Positions 17,750 to 26,041 of a stretch of 64,000 bases of DNA are shown here, piece by piece. Numbering within the stretch: position 1 is the stretch's first letter; each line of letters opens with the position of its first letter. Both the position numbers and the translations under genes were made by a program. The DNA comes from Ponticaulis sp. GTDB taxonomy: Bacteria > Pseudomonadota > Alphaproteobacteria > Caulobacterales > Hyphomonadaceae. The stretch spans positions 62,001-126,000 of the forward strand of contig NZLU01000025.1 in NCBI GenBank assembly GCA_002692725.1. Direction: 5' to 3'. The notes under the pieces were generated by a model that did not search any database, was not told the DNA's origin, and worked only from the letters and a program-made list of their open reading frames with translations.

Positions 17750-18589
17750 ATGTTTGATACAATGCGTGAATTCAAGATTGGGAATGTGACCGTCGGTGGA
17801 CGTCACCCCTGGATGCTCATTGCCGGGCCGTGCCAATTGGAGAGCAAGGATCACGCTTTCATGATGGCAGAGAAAATTGCCAAGGCATGTGAGCCGACCG
17901 GCACCCAATTCGTGTTCAAATCCAGCTATGACAAGGCCAATCGTTCGTCGATTTCGACGAAGCGTGGTCTCGGAATGGATGAGGGCCTGAAAATTCTTGA
18001 AGACGTGCGCAATGAATTCGGATGCCCGGTTCTGACCGACGTCCATGATGCCGCGCAATGTGCGCCCGTTGGTGAAGCCGTCGACGTCATTCAAATTCCG
18101 GCATTCCTTTGCCGCCAGACAGATCTGCTGCTCGCGGCGGGAAATACGGGCAAAGCGATCAATGTCAAAAAAGGACAGTTTCTGGCCCCTTGGGACATGA
18201 AAAACGTGGCGAACAAGATCGCCTCGACAGGCAATGAGCGCATTATGCTCTGTGATCGTGGAACGAGCTTTGGCTATAACACGCTGGTCACAGACTTCCG
18301 TGGTCTGCCGACCATGGGGCAGACCGGTTATCCGATCGTTTTTGATGCGACACACTCGGTGCAGCAACCCGGTGGACAAGGCACCACAAGTGGCGGCCAG
18401 AGAGAGTTCGCACCAGTTTTGGCTCGTGCGGCAGCCGCTGTCGGCGTCTCTGCAATCTTCATCGAAACCCATGAAGATCCGGACAATGCGCCAAGTGACG
18501 GGCCGAACATGATCCCGATTGAACAAATGCCGAAACTGATCGAGATCATTACGAAATTTGATACGCTTCGGAAGTCCGTGCTCGACTAA
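17750..18589 (+). CDS. kdsA: 3-deoxy-8-phosphooctulonate synthase
   Basis: Condenses arabinose 5-phosphate with phosphoenolpyruvate to give Kdo 8-phosphate. The 279-residue length is normal. The protein has [13 protein letters not shown] near the N-terminus. The cysteine at about position 28 marks the metal-dependent class of KdsA, whereas E. coli-type enzymes have asparagine there. Other family motifs are [12 protein letters not shown], the [13 protein letters not shown] strand and [21 protein letters not shown] precedes the ATG. It sits between kdsD and kdsB, matching the pathway order. It could share an operon with them, although 111 bases separate it from kdsD. Confidence 0.95.
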   Translation: MFDTMREFKIGNVTVGGRHPWMLIAGPCQLESKDHAFMMAEKIAKACEPTGTQFVFKSSYDKANRSSISTKRGLGMDEGLKILEDVRNEFGCPVLTDVHDAAQCAPVGEAVDVIQIPAFLCRQTDLLLAAGNTGKAINVKKGQFLAPWDMKNVANKIASTGNERIMLCDRGTSFGYNTLVTDFRGLPTMGQTGYPIVFDATHSVQQPGGQGTTSGGQREFAPVLARAAAAVGVSAIFIETHEDPDNAPSDGPNMIPIEQMPKLIEIITKFDTLRKSVLD

Positions 18590-18650
18590 GCTTCGCGCAT
18601 AGTAGAGCGGACTGAACTTCTGAATAACCCTGGCAAGAGGAGGGCTTGCT

Positions 18651-19466
18651 TTGGAGACTGTGATCGTCATTCCGGCGAGATACGGATCGACCCGTTTTCC
18701 CGGAAAACCATTAGCAGAAATCGCGGGTCACTCTTTGGTGAGCCGCGTCATCGACATTGCACAGAAAGCCTGCGCGGCGACAATAAATACGAGTTATGTC
18801 GTCGCGACGGATCATGAAGACATCAAGTCTCATGCAGAGGCATGCGGCGCTCCTGCCGTCATGACTGATCCTGAACTTCCATCCGGATCGGATCGCGCAC
18901 TTGTGGCGGCAAACATGTTTGCGCCATCGGCCGATTTCGTGATTGGTCTTCAGGGCGATGCACCTTTCACGCCTCATACTTATGTCTCCGCTTTGATCGA
19001 GGAAGCGGCAGAGAGCGAAACGGATGTCGTCACACCTGTGCTTCGATTGAGCTGGGATGCGCTCGATATGCTTCGTAAGCAGAAAGAGTCCTATCCGTTT
19101 TCGGGCACGACCTGTATCCGACTGGATAATGGCCGGGCGGTCTGGTTCTCCAAAAACATCCTTCCAGCCATCCGGAAGGAAGAGAAGCTGAGAACCAAGA
19201 GCGATTATTCCCCGGTATTCCGACATGTCGGACTGTATGGCTATCGCAAAGACGCTCTTGAACGGTTCACCAAGCTTCCCCTTGGCCATTACGAAGAAAT
19301 GGAGGGGCTGGAGCAACTCCGATTCCTCGAGAACGGCATGACGGTGCAAGCTGTCGAAGTGCAGCCCTATGAGCTCAGCATGTGGGGCGTCGACGAGCCA
19401 GAAGACGCGGAACTCGCAGCTGAACTCATTGCCAAGCACGGCGATCCAATGACCAGTGGAGTCTGA
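18651..19466 (+). CDS. kdsB: CMP-Kdo synthetase-like cytidylyltransferase
   Basis: Activates Kdo with CTP to CMP-Kdo. The start is a TTG at 18651 with a strong AGAGGAGGG six bases upstream. The first codons already give the nucleotide-binding motif VIVIPARYGSTRFPGKPL. The family's metal/CTP segment usually reads QGDEP. Here it is QGDAP at residues 101-105, keeping the aspartate but replacing the glutamate. The C-terminal FRHVGLYGYRKDALERF and the E-x-x-E-x-L-R segment are normal. The 271-residue length is slightly longer than E. coli KdsB. The altered motif could mean a related acid sugar (for example an amino-Kdo) as substrate. The phosphatase-like gene starts two bases after its stop. Confidence 0.85.
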   Translation: METVIVIPARYGSTRFPGKPLAEIAGHSLVSRVIDIAQKACAATINTSYVVATDHEDIKSHAEACGAPAVMTDPELPSGSDRALVAANMFAPSADFVIGLQGDAPFTPHTYVSALIEEAAESETDVVTPVLRLSWDALDMLRKQKESYPFSGTTCIRLDNGRAVWFSKNILPAIRKEEKLRTKSDYSPVFRHVGLYGYRKDALERFTKLPLGHYEEMEGLEQLRFLENGMTVQAVEVQPYELSMWGVDEPEDAELAAELIAKHGDPMTSGV

Positions 19467-19468
19467 TC

Positions 19469-20089
19469 GTGGCGGTTGAGGTTTATGTCGTCCGGCACGG
19501 TAACACCTTTGATCGGGGTGACGTTGTGACCCGTGTGGGCGCGCGAACGGATTTGCCGCTCTCAACTTCAGGGAATGCCCAGGCTGAAAAGCTGGCGACG
19601 AATTTTGCCGAGCACGGATTGACGTTTGAGGCGGCCTATACGGGCCCACTGAAGCGAACTCGCGAAACGCTTGACCGTATTCTGAAAGATTGCCCGTCGA
19701 AACAGGATACGGAGATCCTGGAGTTTCTCCGCGAGATTGATTACGGGCCAGACGAAAACATGCCCGAGGGGGATGTCGTCGCTCGAATTGGTCAGGATGC
19801 GATCGATTTGTGGGAATCTGATTTCATTGTTCCAGATGGCTGGCAGGTTGATGTCGAGTCTCTCGAGAAAGATTGGGCAGCGTTTTTAGCCAAAGTCGCT
19901 GAGACCTATTCAGAAGGCAAAATCATCGTCGTGACGTCAAATGGCATTGCCCGATTTGCGGCGAAGGTCTCTGAGGCGCATTCGGATATCAAGCTGAAAC
20001 TCGGCACAGCGGCCTTCGGAATTATCGAGGTGGAACAAGGAAAGCCACCCGCAATCAAGTCGTGGAATATGAAACTGCTCGAGGCGTAA
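19469..20089 (+). CDS. Histidine phosphatase superfamily protein (candidate Kdo-8-phosphate phosphatase)
   Basis: A 206-residue branch of the phosphoglycerate-mutase-like histidine phosphatases. The catalytic VVRHGN motif has His10 at the N-terminus. TGPLKRTRETL supplies the phosphate-binding arginines (about 62 and 65), and LREIDYG carries the acidic residue. The second catalytic histidine, normally in a V-x-S-H-G stretch, appears as VTSNGIARF, with serine at position 157. It starts at GTG 19469, two bases after kdsB, so it is co-translated with the Kdo module. Since no HAD-type KdsC is present here, it may remove phosphate from Kdo 8-phosphate. This is inference. The missing histidine could also mean altered or lost activity. 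Confidence 0.7.
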   Translation: MAVEVYVVRHGNTFDRGDVVTRVGARTDLPLSTSGNAQAEKLATNFAEHGLTFEAAYTGPLKRTRETLDRILKDCPSKQDTEILEFLREIDYGPDENMPEGDVVARIGQDAIDLWESDFIVPDGWQVDVESLEKDWAAFLAKVAETYSEGKIIVVTSNGIARFAAKVSEAHSDIKLKLGTAAFGIIEVEQGKPPAIKSWNMKLLEA

Positions 20090-20134
20090 CGGGCGAACAA
20101 TCCGGGTTCAGCTTTTGCGCTGTCTTGCGCGCAA

Positions 20135-20332
20135 TTAATCTTGTGGTCCGATGACCTGAATCCCGAGATCTTCGAAGCTTTCGAGAACCCGAAGCTTTTC
20201 ACCAGACGTCAAATGCACAGTCGTATAGGCGTGATCAGGGTAATCCGGTGTCTCCACGGCGATGATGGATCCTCGGCGGATGTACACTGGATTGGACGTG
20301 TTTGCGTCAGTGAGCTTCAAAAACATGCTCAT
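20135..20332 (-). CDS. Small FlbD-like protein
   Basis: A 65-residue protein from ATG 20332 (an alternative ATG at 20326). GAGAAAG precedes it, and its start overlaps the end of the upstream glycosyltransferase by 26 bases, so the two are coupled. The sequence MFLKLTDANTSNPVYIRRGS continues to HLTSGEKLRVLESFEDL. This resembles the small FlbD-type proteins (L-x-N/S-G-x-K-x-x-V-x-E-S-x-E-E pattern), known near flagellar genes and also found elsewhere. Role is unknown. There is no membrane segment. Confidence 0.5.
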   Translation of the reverse strand: MSMFLKLTDANTSNPVYIRRGSIIAVETPDYPDHAYTTVHLTSGEKLRVLESFEDLGIQVIGPQD

Positions 20333-21479
20333 CTTTCTCAGTTTGAGGAGATAGTGACAGGAACAGATCCTTGTAGGCCGTTCTGGAGGCTGCAAGGCTG
20401 TAAGTGCTTGCAATCTGTTCAATTTGCTCAGCACGCGCGTCTTGATCTCGCGGCGGGCTTGCGAGTTTCGACATGAAAATGTTCGTCAGATCTTCAATGA
20501 TTTGTTCCTCGGATGTCAGAGAAACGAAATCGACATAGGGGGCCGGCAAATCGGTAAAGGATTTGTAGGCGAGGGCGACCACCTCGGCACCAAACCCAAG
20601 AGCCCGCATCGCGACACCAGAAGACTCGCCGACAGACGGCCAGCGCAAAACGGGCATAACATCAGCAAGCAGGCACAATTCGTTAAACTGATGTTCTCCA
20701 GCAAACCCGGTCACAGTCACTTTAGACGCGTCCGGCAATTGCCTGAGGGGATCCAGGAATTGTGGGTTTTGAACTTCACCTGAAATGATCAGTCTGAAAT
20801 TCCGTTGTCCCGCTTTCTGACAGGCCTCAAGTGCCCGTAAAATCCAGGGGATCCGCTTGGGTTCTGTGACGAAACCAGCGCAAACAATCACGATTTCATC
20901 AGGCTTGATTTTGTATTTTTTTCTGAGCGAGTCTCGTTGATCAGGATCCAGACCAACGTCACCGGGCTGCATGCTAAAATGCGGGATCAAGCTGACATTC
21001 GCATCGTGACACATCATCCGGACGCGCTCTCTCGCCCATTTTGAGTGAACGATAATGTGTGGAGAGCGCCTGACCAAGTCTTCCAGAAGCGGCAGATCGA
21101 ATTCAAGACGCGAGTGAAAATGTCCGTTCAATCGCCGCATTGCATAGAGCCGACCCGTGGTTCCGGCAGAGGCCTCGAGCATTTTGACGTAACTGGGGGA
21201 ATCGTTCCGGGCCAGGGTCATTTCGGTCACCAGATGGTGTAGCGAAAAGTCGTGAATTTCGATGATGCCGGGTCTCTCATTTGCGGCTTCATACAGGAAT
21301 TCATGATGGGGGTTGTTGCCCAGTTGATAGACCTGCAAGGCGCCATCCCGTGGCTTGGCGTCAGCATCTGTATGAAATGAGACGTCGAACGGATCGAGGC
21401 CGCAACCGAATAGCATATCAACATAATGTGCAATGCCGCTGGGCGTTGGCGGCATCGGAGACCAGATATCAACTTTCAT
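20307..21479 (-). CDS. GT4-type glycosyltransferase
   Basis: I place the start at ATG 21479 (390 residues). A longer frame to 21527 would cover the end of the preceding small gene. The N-terminus is MKVDIWSPMPPTPSGIAHYV, very similar to the gene at 887. Shared motifs are YQLGNN, ERPGIIEIHDF, IIVHSKWARER and the donor-site segment RWPSVGESSGVAMRALGFG. The paralog pair therefore flanks the polysaccharide locus. It lacks the C-terminal tail of the 887 gene. Its gene order (small coiled-coil protein, this enzyme, FlbD-like protein) suggests a short reverse-strand operon. The product sugar is unknown. Confidence 0.85.
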   Translation of the reverse strand: MKVDIWSPMPPTPSGIAHYVDMLFGCGLDPFDVSFHTDADAKPRDGALQVYQLGNNPHHEFLYEAANERPGIIEIHDFSLHHLVTEMTLARNDSPSYVKMLEASAGTTGRLYAMRRLNGHFHSRLEFDLPLLEDLVRRSPHIIVHSKWARERVRMMCHDANVSLIPHFSMQPGDVGLDPDQRDSLRKKYKIKPDEIVIVCAGFVTEPKRIPWILRALEACQKAGQRNFRLIISGEVQNPQFLDPLRQLPDASKVTVTGFAGEHQFNELCLLADVMPVLRWPSVGESSGVAMRALGFGAEVVALAYKSFTDLPAPYVDFVSLTSEEQIIEDLTNIFMSKLASPPRDQDARAEQIEQIASTYSLAASRTAYKDLFLSLSPQTEKDEHVFEAH

Positions 21480-21693
21480 CGGACTTCGATTGATTTTCGA
21501 GTTCGCGAATACGCTGATCAAGTTCATCCATCCGAACGACGAGTTCGGTTTCCATGCGCGCCACTTTCATTTCGAGGACATCGATCAGATTTTTGGCTGC
21601 CTGGTAATTGATGGAATGTTGGGTGAGCTCCTGGCGCACGGTGTGCTGCGTCAGAGTGATCAGTTTGGCTTTAAAAGCACTGATTGGCCACAT
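21469..21693 (-). CDS. Small coiled-coil protein
   Basis: A 74-residue protein from ATG 21693. A short hydrophobic start (MWPISAFKAKLITLTQ) is followed by a heptad-rich region (about 31-70) including LIDVLEMKVARMETELVVRM and DELDQRIRELE. The stop overlaps the start of the glycosyltransferase downstream by 11 bases, so it is translationally coupled to it. It could be a small partner or oligomeriser. No family is recognised. Confidence 0.55.
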   Translation of the reverse strand: MWPISAFKAKLITLTQHTVRQELTQHSINYQAAKNLIDVLEMKVARMETELVVRMDELDQRIRELENQSKSDES

Positions 21694-21809
21694 GATTACT
21701 CTCTCGTTTTCGGCACATTCAAGCCAGTCATTTCAGATTGGTAGCTCAGTTCGTTTCGAATGGGCAAGAGCCGTTGAAACACTCAAGCGACAAGTTGATT
21801 CTAGCAGGA

Positions 21810-22259
21810 TTATTCGTCAGCCTGAGCCTGGTCGCGACCCTGTCTGGCGAGGCTGTCCGCTTTTTCGTTTCCCTCATCGCCGTCATGCCCCTTTACCCAG
21901 CGCCACTCCAGATTGGGGTGTTGCGCTGCGGCTGCGTCCAGCCGCATCCAGAGATCGGAATTCTTGACGGGTTTTTTGGCGGCTGTTTTCCAGCCATTCC
22001 GCTTCCAGCCGTGTATCCATTTGTTCAGACCATCTTTGACATAAGTAGAGTCTGTGTACAGCGTGATGTCATTCCCCGGCTTGACGGTCTCCAGCGCCAT
22101 GATCGCCGCCATGAGCTCCATCCGATTATTGGTTGTTTCGGCTTCACCTCCGAAGAGTTCCTTGCGGTGAGATCCACTCACAAACAAAACCCCCCAGCCG
22201 CCGGGTCCCGGATTTCCGCTGCAGGCTCCGTCTGTCCAGATATCTACTTTTTTTGCCAT
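21810..22259 (-). CDS. rnhA: Ribonuclease HI
   Basis: Cleaves the RNA strand of RNA-DNA hybrids. I use the ATG at 22259 (149 residues, the usual size). The frame extends upstream without family sequence. The active-site carboxylates are in [44 protein letters not shown] and the C-terminal [13 protein letters not shown]. The gene lies with thrB and ispH as in many alphaproteobacteria, although a membrane-protein gene is inserted between rnhA and thrB here. Confidence 0.95.
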   Translation of the reverse strand: MAKKVDIWTDGACSGNPGPGGWGVLFVSGSHRKELFGGEAETTNNRMELMAAIMALETVKPGNDITLYTDSTYVKDGLNKWIHGWKRNGWKTAAKKPVKNSDLWMRLDAAAAQHPNLEWRWVKGHDGDEGNEKADSLARQGRDQAQADE

Positions 22260-22290
22260 GATGTGTTTCAACCGGTCTTTGCCGAACACG

Positions 22291-22929
22291 TCAATTAAAG
22301 ACGTCGGCCGTGGAGAGTTCATTTTTCTCCAATTGAGATTGCGGGCGAACAATGAGGTGGTGGATAAAGCCGACAATCAGGCCAGCGAGGTAGCCGATGA
22401 TCCCGCCCATGATCAGAGCACCGATGAATCGCCAGAGCTGACCGGTCGGCGTTGGTTGATCCACAGAGCCGAGGCCAAACACAATCACCGTCCCAATTGC
22501 CGATGTCAGGCCGACCAGTGTGGCACCCGTGCCGCCCGTCCAGACAAGATATTTTGAGCGTTTTGAAATGCCACGATGTGGCAGGCGGCCAGTGGTCTGG
22601 GCGATAAAGAAGCATGCCGCCGGAATGATGATGGGGGCAAAATACCAGTTCATGACAGCTGCAATGACGGCAATCATGACGCCCGAGATAAAGGGGTTAG
22701 AGTCATCAATGCCAAGGCGTTGATTGAATTCATAGATATCGGCGTCATTCAGGATCGCGAGCACCTGCCAGATCATGATCAAGAGAAATCCGACCATGGC
22801 CACAAACAGAACTGACGTAAGGGCGCTGACGAAGCAGGCCAGTTTGTTTCGCGAGATGCGTTTGTTGGGACGACCGAAAAGACCCGGTTTCAGGTCCTCA
22901 GCGATAGATCGGTGGTCTGAGGAGTTCAT
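22291..22929 (-). CDS. Conserved-looking membrane protein
   Basis: A 212-residue protein with about four membrane segments (residues about 35-58, 80-110, 125-150 and 168-195). The last segments are glycine-rich ([18 protein letters not shown]). There is no signal peptide beyond the first segment, and I do not recognise the family. Its ATG at 22929 follows thrB by 71 bases, and rnhA starts 31 bases after its stop, so the three are probably cotranscribed. Inner-membrane localisation is likely. Function is unknown. Confidence 0.6.
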   Translation of the reverse strand: MNSSDHRSIAEDLKPGLFGRPNKRISRNKLACFVSALTSVLFVAMVGFLLIMIWQVLAILNDADIYEFNQRLGIDDSNPFISGVMIAVIAAVMNWYFAPIIIPAACFFIAQTTGRLPHRGISKRSKYLVWTGGTGATLVGLTSAIGTVIVFGLGSVDQPTPTGQLWRFIGALIMGGIIGYLAGLIVGFIHHLIVRPQSQLEKNELSTADVFN

Positions 22930-23000
22930 GTCGCGACATCCGATTCTGGGGCAATCAAATCACAGCTTGCGTGCCCCGATTGGCTGGAAGACGGCATTTC

Positions 23001-23972
23001 TCAGGCTCTGAAGCCATAATCTTCAACTTTGTGCGCCAGCCTGTGAAAGCCGAGCTTTTCGGCATATTCGAGCGGGTTTTTCGGTTTGACGAGCGCGCCA
23101 GCCGGAGTGTCCGTCCAGTCGACGAGCCGCGTCAGGAAAAAGCGCATAGCCGCACCATGAATGAGCGCGGGCAGGGCGTGTAACTCTGTATCGGTGAATG
23201 AGCGTACGCTGTTATAACCACTCAGCAGCGCCTGGCCTTTTGTCATGTTGAACTCGCCCCGGCCTTCGAAACACCACGCATTCAGGAGAATTGCGACGTC
23301 ATAAGCCAGCATGTCCGTGCAGGCGAAATAGAAATCGATGACGCCTGAAAAGTCTGCGCCGAGAAAGAACGCATTGTCAGGAAACAGATCAGCATGAATG
23401 ATCCCCAAAGGCAGGTCGTCCGGATTTGGCCATTGGTCCTGCAGACGCTCAAGGTCTCCAGCAATCAGCTGATCGAGATTTGGCGCCAGCTGAGCAGCGA
23501 CGGCCTCGCGGCCTTCGAACAGCGCGGGCCAGACGTCCAAGGACAGTGAATTCGGGCGTGAAAGTTCCGCGGTCTCAAGCGCCAAATGCATATTGGCCAT
23601 CGCTTCGCCGATTTGTCGGCATTGGGAAACGTTCGGTTTGCGAGGTGACATGCCCATGAGGAAGGTCACAATGGCCGCCGGACGATTGTTCAGCGTTTGA
23701 AGACTTTCTCCATTGCGGTCTTTTACAGGCTGAGGCGCGGGAAACCCGGATTTTGTCAAATGGTCTAGAACGCCCATGAAAAAGGGCAGGTCCGCCGGAT
23801 TTACGCGCTTCTCATAGAGGGTGAGGATGAACCGGCCTTCCGTCGTTTCGAGAAGAAAGTTTGAGTTCTCGACGCCTTCGGCAATTCCTTTCAGAGCAAC
23901 AGGCGATCCGATGTTGTAATGAGAGAGAAACGCCTCAAGGGCGCTGTCATCGACATCGGTGTAGACGGCCAT
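23001..23972 (-). CDS. thrB: Homoserine kinase (ThrB, aminoglycoside-phosphotransferase-fold type)
   Basis: Phosphorylates homoserine for threonine biosynthesis. The 323-residue protein is the alphaproteobacterial type with a choline-kinase-like fold, not the GHMP type of E. coli. Supporting motifs are GIAEGVENSNFLLETTEGRF near the N-terminus, LGIIHADLFPDNAFF (the Brenner-type catalytic H-x-D-x(4)-N), and GVIDFYFACTDMLAYDVAI (metal-binding D). The usual neighbour ispH lies upstream but is separated by a lipoprotein gene on the other strand. Confidence 0.93.
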   Translation of the reverse strand: MAVYTDVDDSALEAFLSHYNIGSPVALKGIAEGVENSNFLLETTEGRFILTLYEKRVNPADLPFFMGVLDHLTKSGFPAPQPVKDRNGESLQTLNNRPAAIVTFLMGMSPRKPNVSQCRQIGEAMANMHLALETAELSRPNSLSLDVWPALFEGREAVAAQLAPNLDQLIAGDLERLQDQWPNPDDLPLGIIHADLFPDNAFFLGADFSGVIDFYFACTDMLAYDVAILLNAWCFEGRGEFNMTKGQALLSGYNSVRSFTDTELHALPALIHGAAMRFFLTRLVDWTDTPAGALVKPKNPLEYAEKLGFHRLAHKVEDYGFRA

Positions 23973-24321
23973 CTTTTTGGTCCTTTTGAGTGCTTCCTGT
24001 CAGTCTACGAGATTTATTCAGAATTCAAGGCAGGGCGGAGCTGCAGCGCAGATTATTTCGATTTAACCATTGGTTTTAAGCGGAATTTCTGTGGTTTCAG
24101 TTCGATTGGGAATGCGTTAGGGACGTACAATACGCTCTTGCTGTAGCATTTTCCCGGACCTTCAACGGACGGGGGGTTTGCCGCGCGCAAGCGCCTGATC
24201 GCGTTCGCCAAATGAGACGAATTGAAGGTATTTCCATGGAAGTTCGTGAAAATGCCCTTGCGCATATTGATAGTTCGATACCCCACGAATTAGGATGACG
24301 CAGCAAACATGGGGAATGTGT
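23973..24321. other. 349-base divergent region between thrB and a lipoprotein gene
   Basis: The gap must hold the thrB promoter (leftward) and that of the lipoprotein gene (rightward). A 20-codon frame (24236-24298, starting MEVRENALAHIDSSIPHELG) has a GAAGG six bases upstream and overlaps an ATG of the lipoprotein frame. It might be a leader peptide, but it could be chance. No hairpin terminator was seen. Confidence 0.3.
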
Positions 24322-24921
24322 ATGACTCGTAAAATTCTCGTTGCTGCGGCCGCTTCGGCTCTTCTTGCTGCCTGTGGGCAGAATGAGCCGGAATTGCCTG
24401 CGGAGACGCCAACACCAGTTCCAGAGCAAACTCAGACACCTGAGCCATTGCCGGAACCCAATCCAGCGGCTCTGAAATCTGAAATTTCAGCTTCCTGGAC
24501 GCCCGCAGATCTGGTTGGTTCAGAACGTGTGTCTGTTGAGCTGTCAGACGCAGAAACCGCGATTCTGACCGGAACGGACACCGGTGATGAAGGTTCAGGT
24601 GGTTCAACCGGTGGCGCGCATGTGGTTTTCGAACTTCCGTCAACCCGCGATATTTCGAACAACACGCTGATTATTTCGGTTCGCGCGAAATCTGTCGGCG
24701 ACGATCCAACGCCATTTTCTGTTGCGTATTCCACAAATGTAAAAGGCAATAGCGGCTGGAGAGAGTTCGAGGCGACTGCTACAGCCGAAACATATACGTT
24801 CGAGTATGGCATCAACGATCCGCCCAACAAAGTGGACCTGAATGGCGACTATATCGGCATTATGGTGCCAACAGGCAGCTCGATCGAAGTTGAATCGATT
24901 TCATTGGCGGTCGCTGAATAA
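24322..24921 (+). CDS. Lipoprotein, beta-sandwich-like
   Basis: I set the start at ATG 24322, with GGGGAA five bases upstream. Two earlier in-frame ATGs exist. The leader MTRKILVAAAASALLAAC ends in a lipobox (LLAAC), so the mature protein is a lipid-anchored envelope protein. A proline-rich linker (PETPTPVPEQTQTPEPLPEP) leads to a beta-rich domain of about 130 residues. That domain has VVFELPSTRDISNNTLIISV and ends ...VESISLAVAE, a layout like carbohydrate-binding modules. It is a monocistronic gene followed by a clear terminator. The function is not recognised. Confidence 0.65.
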   Translation: MTRKILVAAAASALLAACGQNEPELPAETPTPVPEQTQTPEPLPEPNPAALKSEISASWTPADLVGSERVSVELSDAETAILTGTDTGDEGSGGSTGGAHVVFELPSTRDISNNTLIISVRAKSVGDDPTPFSVAYSTNVKGNSGWREFEATATAETYTFEYGINDPPNKVDLNGDYIGIMVPTGSSIEVESISLAVAE

Positions 24922-24942
24922 GCGGGATCGAAATCTCAAAGG

Positions 24943-24972
24943 AAAAGGCGGCGCAGGTGTGTCGCCTTTTTT
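24943..24972. terminator. Bidirectional intrinsic terminator
   Basis: AAAAGGCG (24943-24950) pairs perfectly with CGCCTTTT (24963-24970), with a 12-base loop and two more T. It lies between the convergent lipoprotein and ispH genes and can serve both. Confidence 0.8.
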
Positions 24973-24986
24973 GTATCTGATTGGCC

Positions 24987-25922
24987 TTAAGCGAGAACGC
25001 GGGGCAATTTGAAGGTGACGTCTTCTTCGGTGACGCTCACACTTTCGAGCTGAATGTCGAAACGAGCTTTGCACGCATCGATCAGATCTTCGACTAGAAT
25101 TTCCGGGGCGCTGGCACCGGCAGTGATGCCGAGGATTTTAACGCCATCGAGCCAGCTCCAGTCGACAAAGTCCACAGATGCGATCAGGCGAGCATCCTTC
25201 GCGCCAGCGCGCAAGGCGACATCGACAAGACGTTTGGAGTTGGACGAGTTTTCCGCGCCAATCACCAGAACCAGATCAGCGCCATCTGCCACAGCTTTCA
25301 CCGCATCCTGGCGGTTGGTCGTCGCATAGCAAATGTCTTCCTTATGAGGCGCGGCGATATCCGGGAAGCGATCGCGCAGCACGCCGACAATCTCTGCTGT
25401 ATCATCGACGGACAGCGTCGTCTGGGTGACGAATGCGAGATTATCGGGGGCCTCGACGCTGATTTGTTCGGCATCCTCAGGCGTTTCGATAAGGCGAATC
25501 GCACCGTCAGGCAGCTGACCCATGGTACCAATCACTTCCGGATGGCCGGCATGTCCGATGAGAAGAATGTCGCGTCCGGCATCAAAATGCTTTTGTGCTT
25601 CGACATGAACCTTGGAGACAAGCGGGCAGGTCGCGTCGACATAGAGCATGTTTCGGATCTGTGCTTCTGCGGGCACGGATTTTGGCACACCATGGGCGGA
25701 GAAGACCACGGGACGATCTTCCGGGCATTCGTGCAATTCTTCCACAAACACAGCGCCCTTGGCCTTCAGACCTTCGACGACATGGGCGTTATGGACGATC
25801 TCATGGCGGACATAAACGGGGGGACCCCATTTGGTCAGCGCCTCTTCAACGATCTGGATGGCACGATCGACTCCAGCGCAAAAACCGCGCGGTGCACAAA
25901 GCCGGATTGTCAGTGGAGCCAT
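24987..25922 (-). CDS. ispH: 4-hydroxy-3-methylbut-2-enyl diphosphate reductase
   Basis: Last step of the MEP isoprenoid pathway, an iron-sulfur enzyme making IPP and DMAPP. Its 311 residues show [13 protein letters not shown] (Cys15), [12 protein letters not shown] (Cys99) and [11 protein letters not shown] (Cys198), the three cluster-binding cysteines. [10 protein letters not shown] and AHGVPKSV are further family motifs. The ATG at 25922 is well supported. It feeds IspB downstream in the window (polyprenyl diphosphate) and thereby the carrier lipids for glycan synthesis. Confidence 0.96.
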   Translation of the reverse strand: MAPLTIRLCAPRGFCAGVDRAIQIVEEALTKWGPPVYVRHEIVHNAHVVEGLKAKGAVFVEELHECPEDRPVVFSAHGVPKSVPAEAQIRNMLYVDATCPLVSKVHVEAQKHFDAGRDILLIGHAGHPEVIGTMGQLPDGAIRLIETPEDAEQISVEAPDNLAFVTQTTLSVDDTAEIVGVLRDRFPDIAAPHKEDICYATTNRQDAVKAVADGADLVLVIGAENSSNSKRLVDVALRAGAKDARLIASVDFVDWSWLDGVKILGITAGASAPEILVEDLIDACKARFDIQLESVSVTEEDVTFKLPRVLA

Positions 25923-26041
25923 GTCTGGGGATTACCTCTTGTTCAGACAGCGCAATGGAGCGTTGCCAGCGTGGACTTGCGCCGTTATCAACCAACTAAC
26001 AAATGGTCTTCCCTGTGAAAACGGCCAAGGAGTGGTCTTTC

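Noticed and set aside
17726-18670. Long reverse frame (314 codons) opposite kdsA
   Set aside because: It is antisense to a gene with clear KdsA motifs; its length reflects codon bias of the coding strand.
18711-19649. Long reverse frame (312 codons) opposite kdsB and the phosphatase gene
   Set aside because: Antisense shadow of two recognised genes; no protein motif seen.
24236-24298. 20-codon leader-like frame before the lipoprotein gene
   Set aside because: A good ribosome binding site is present, but with 20 codons and no regulatory structure around it the signal is too weak to list as a gene.
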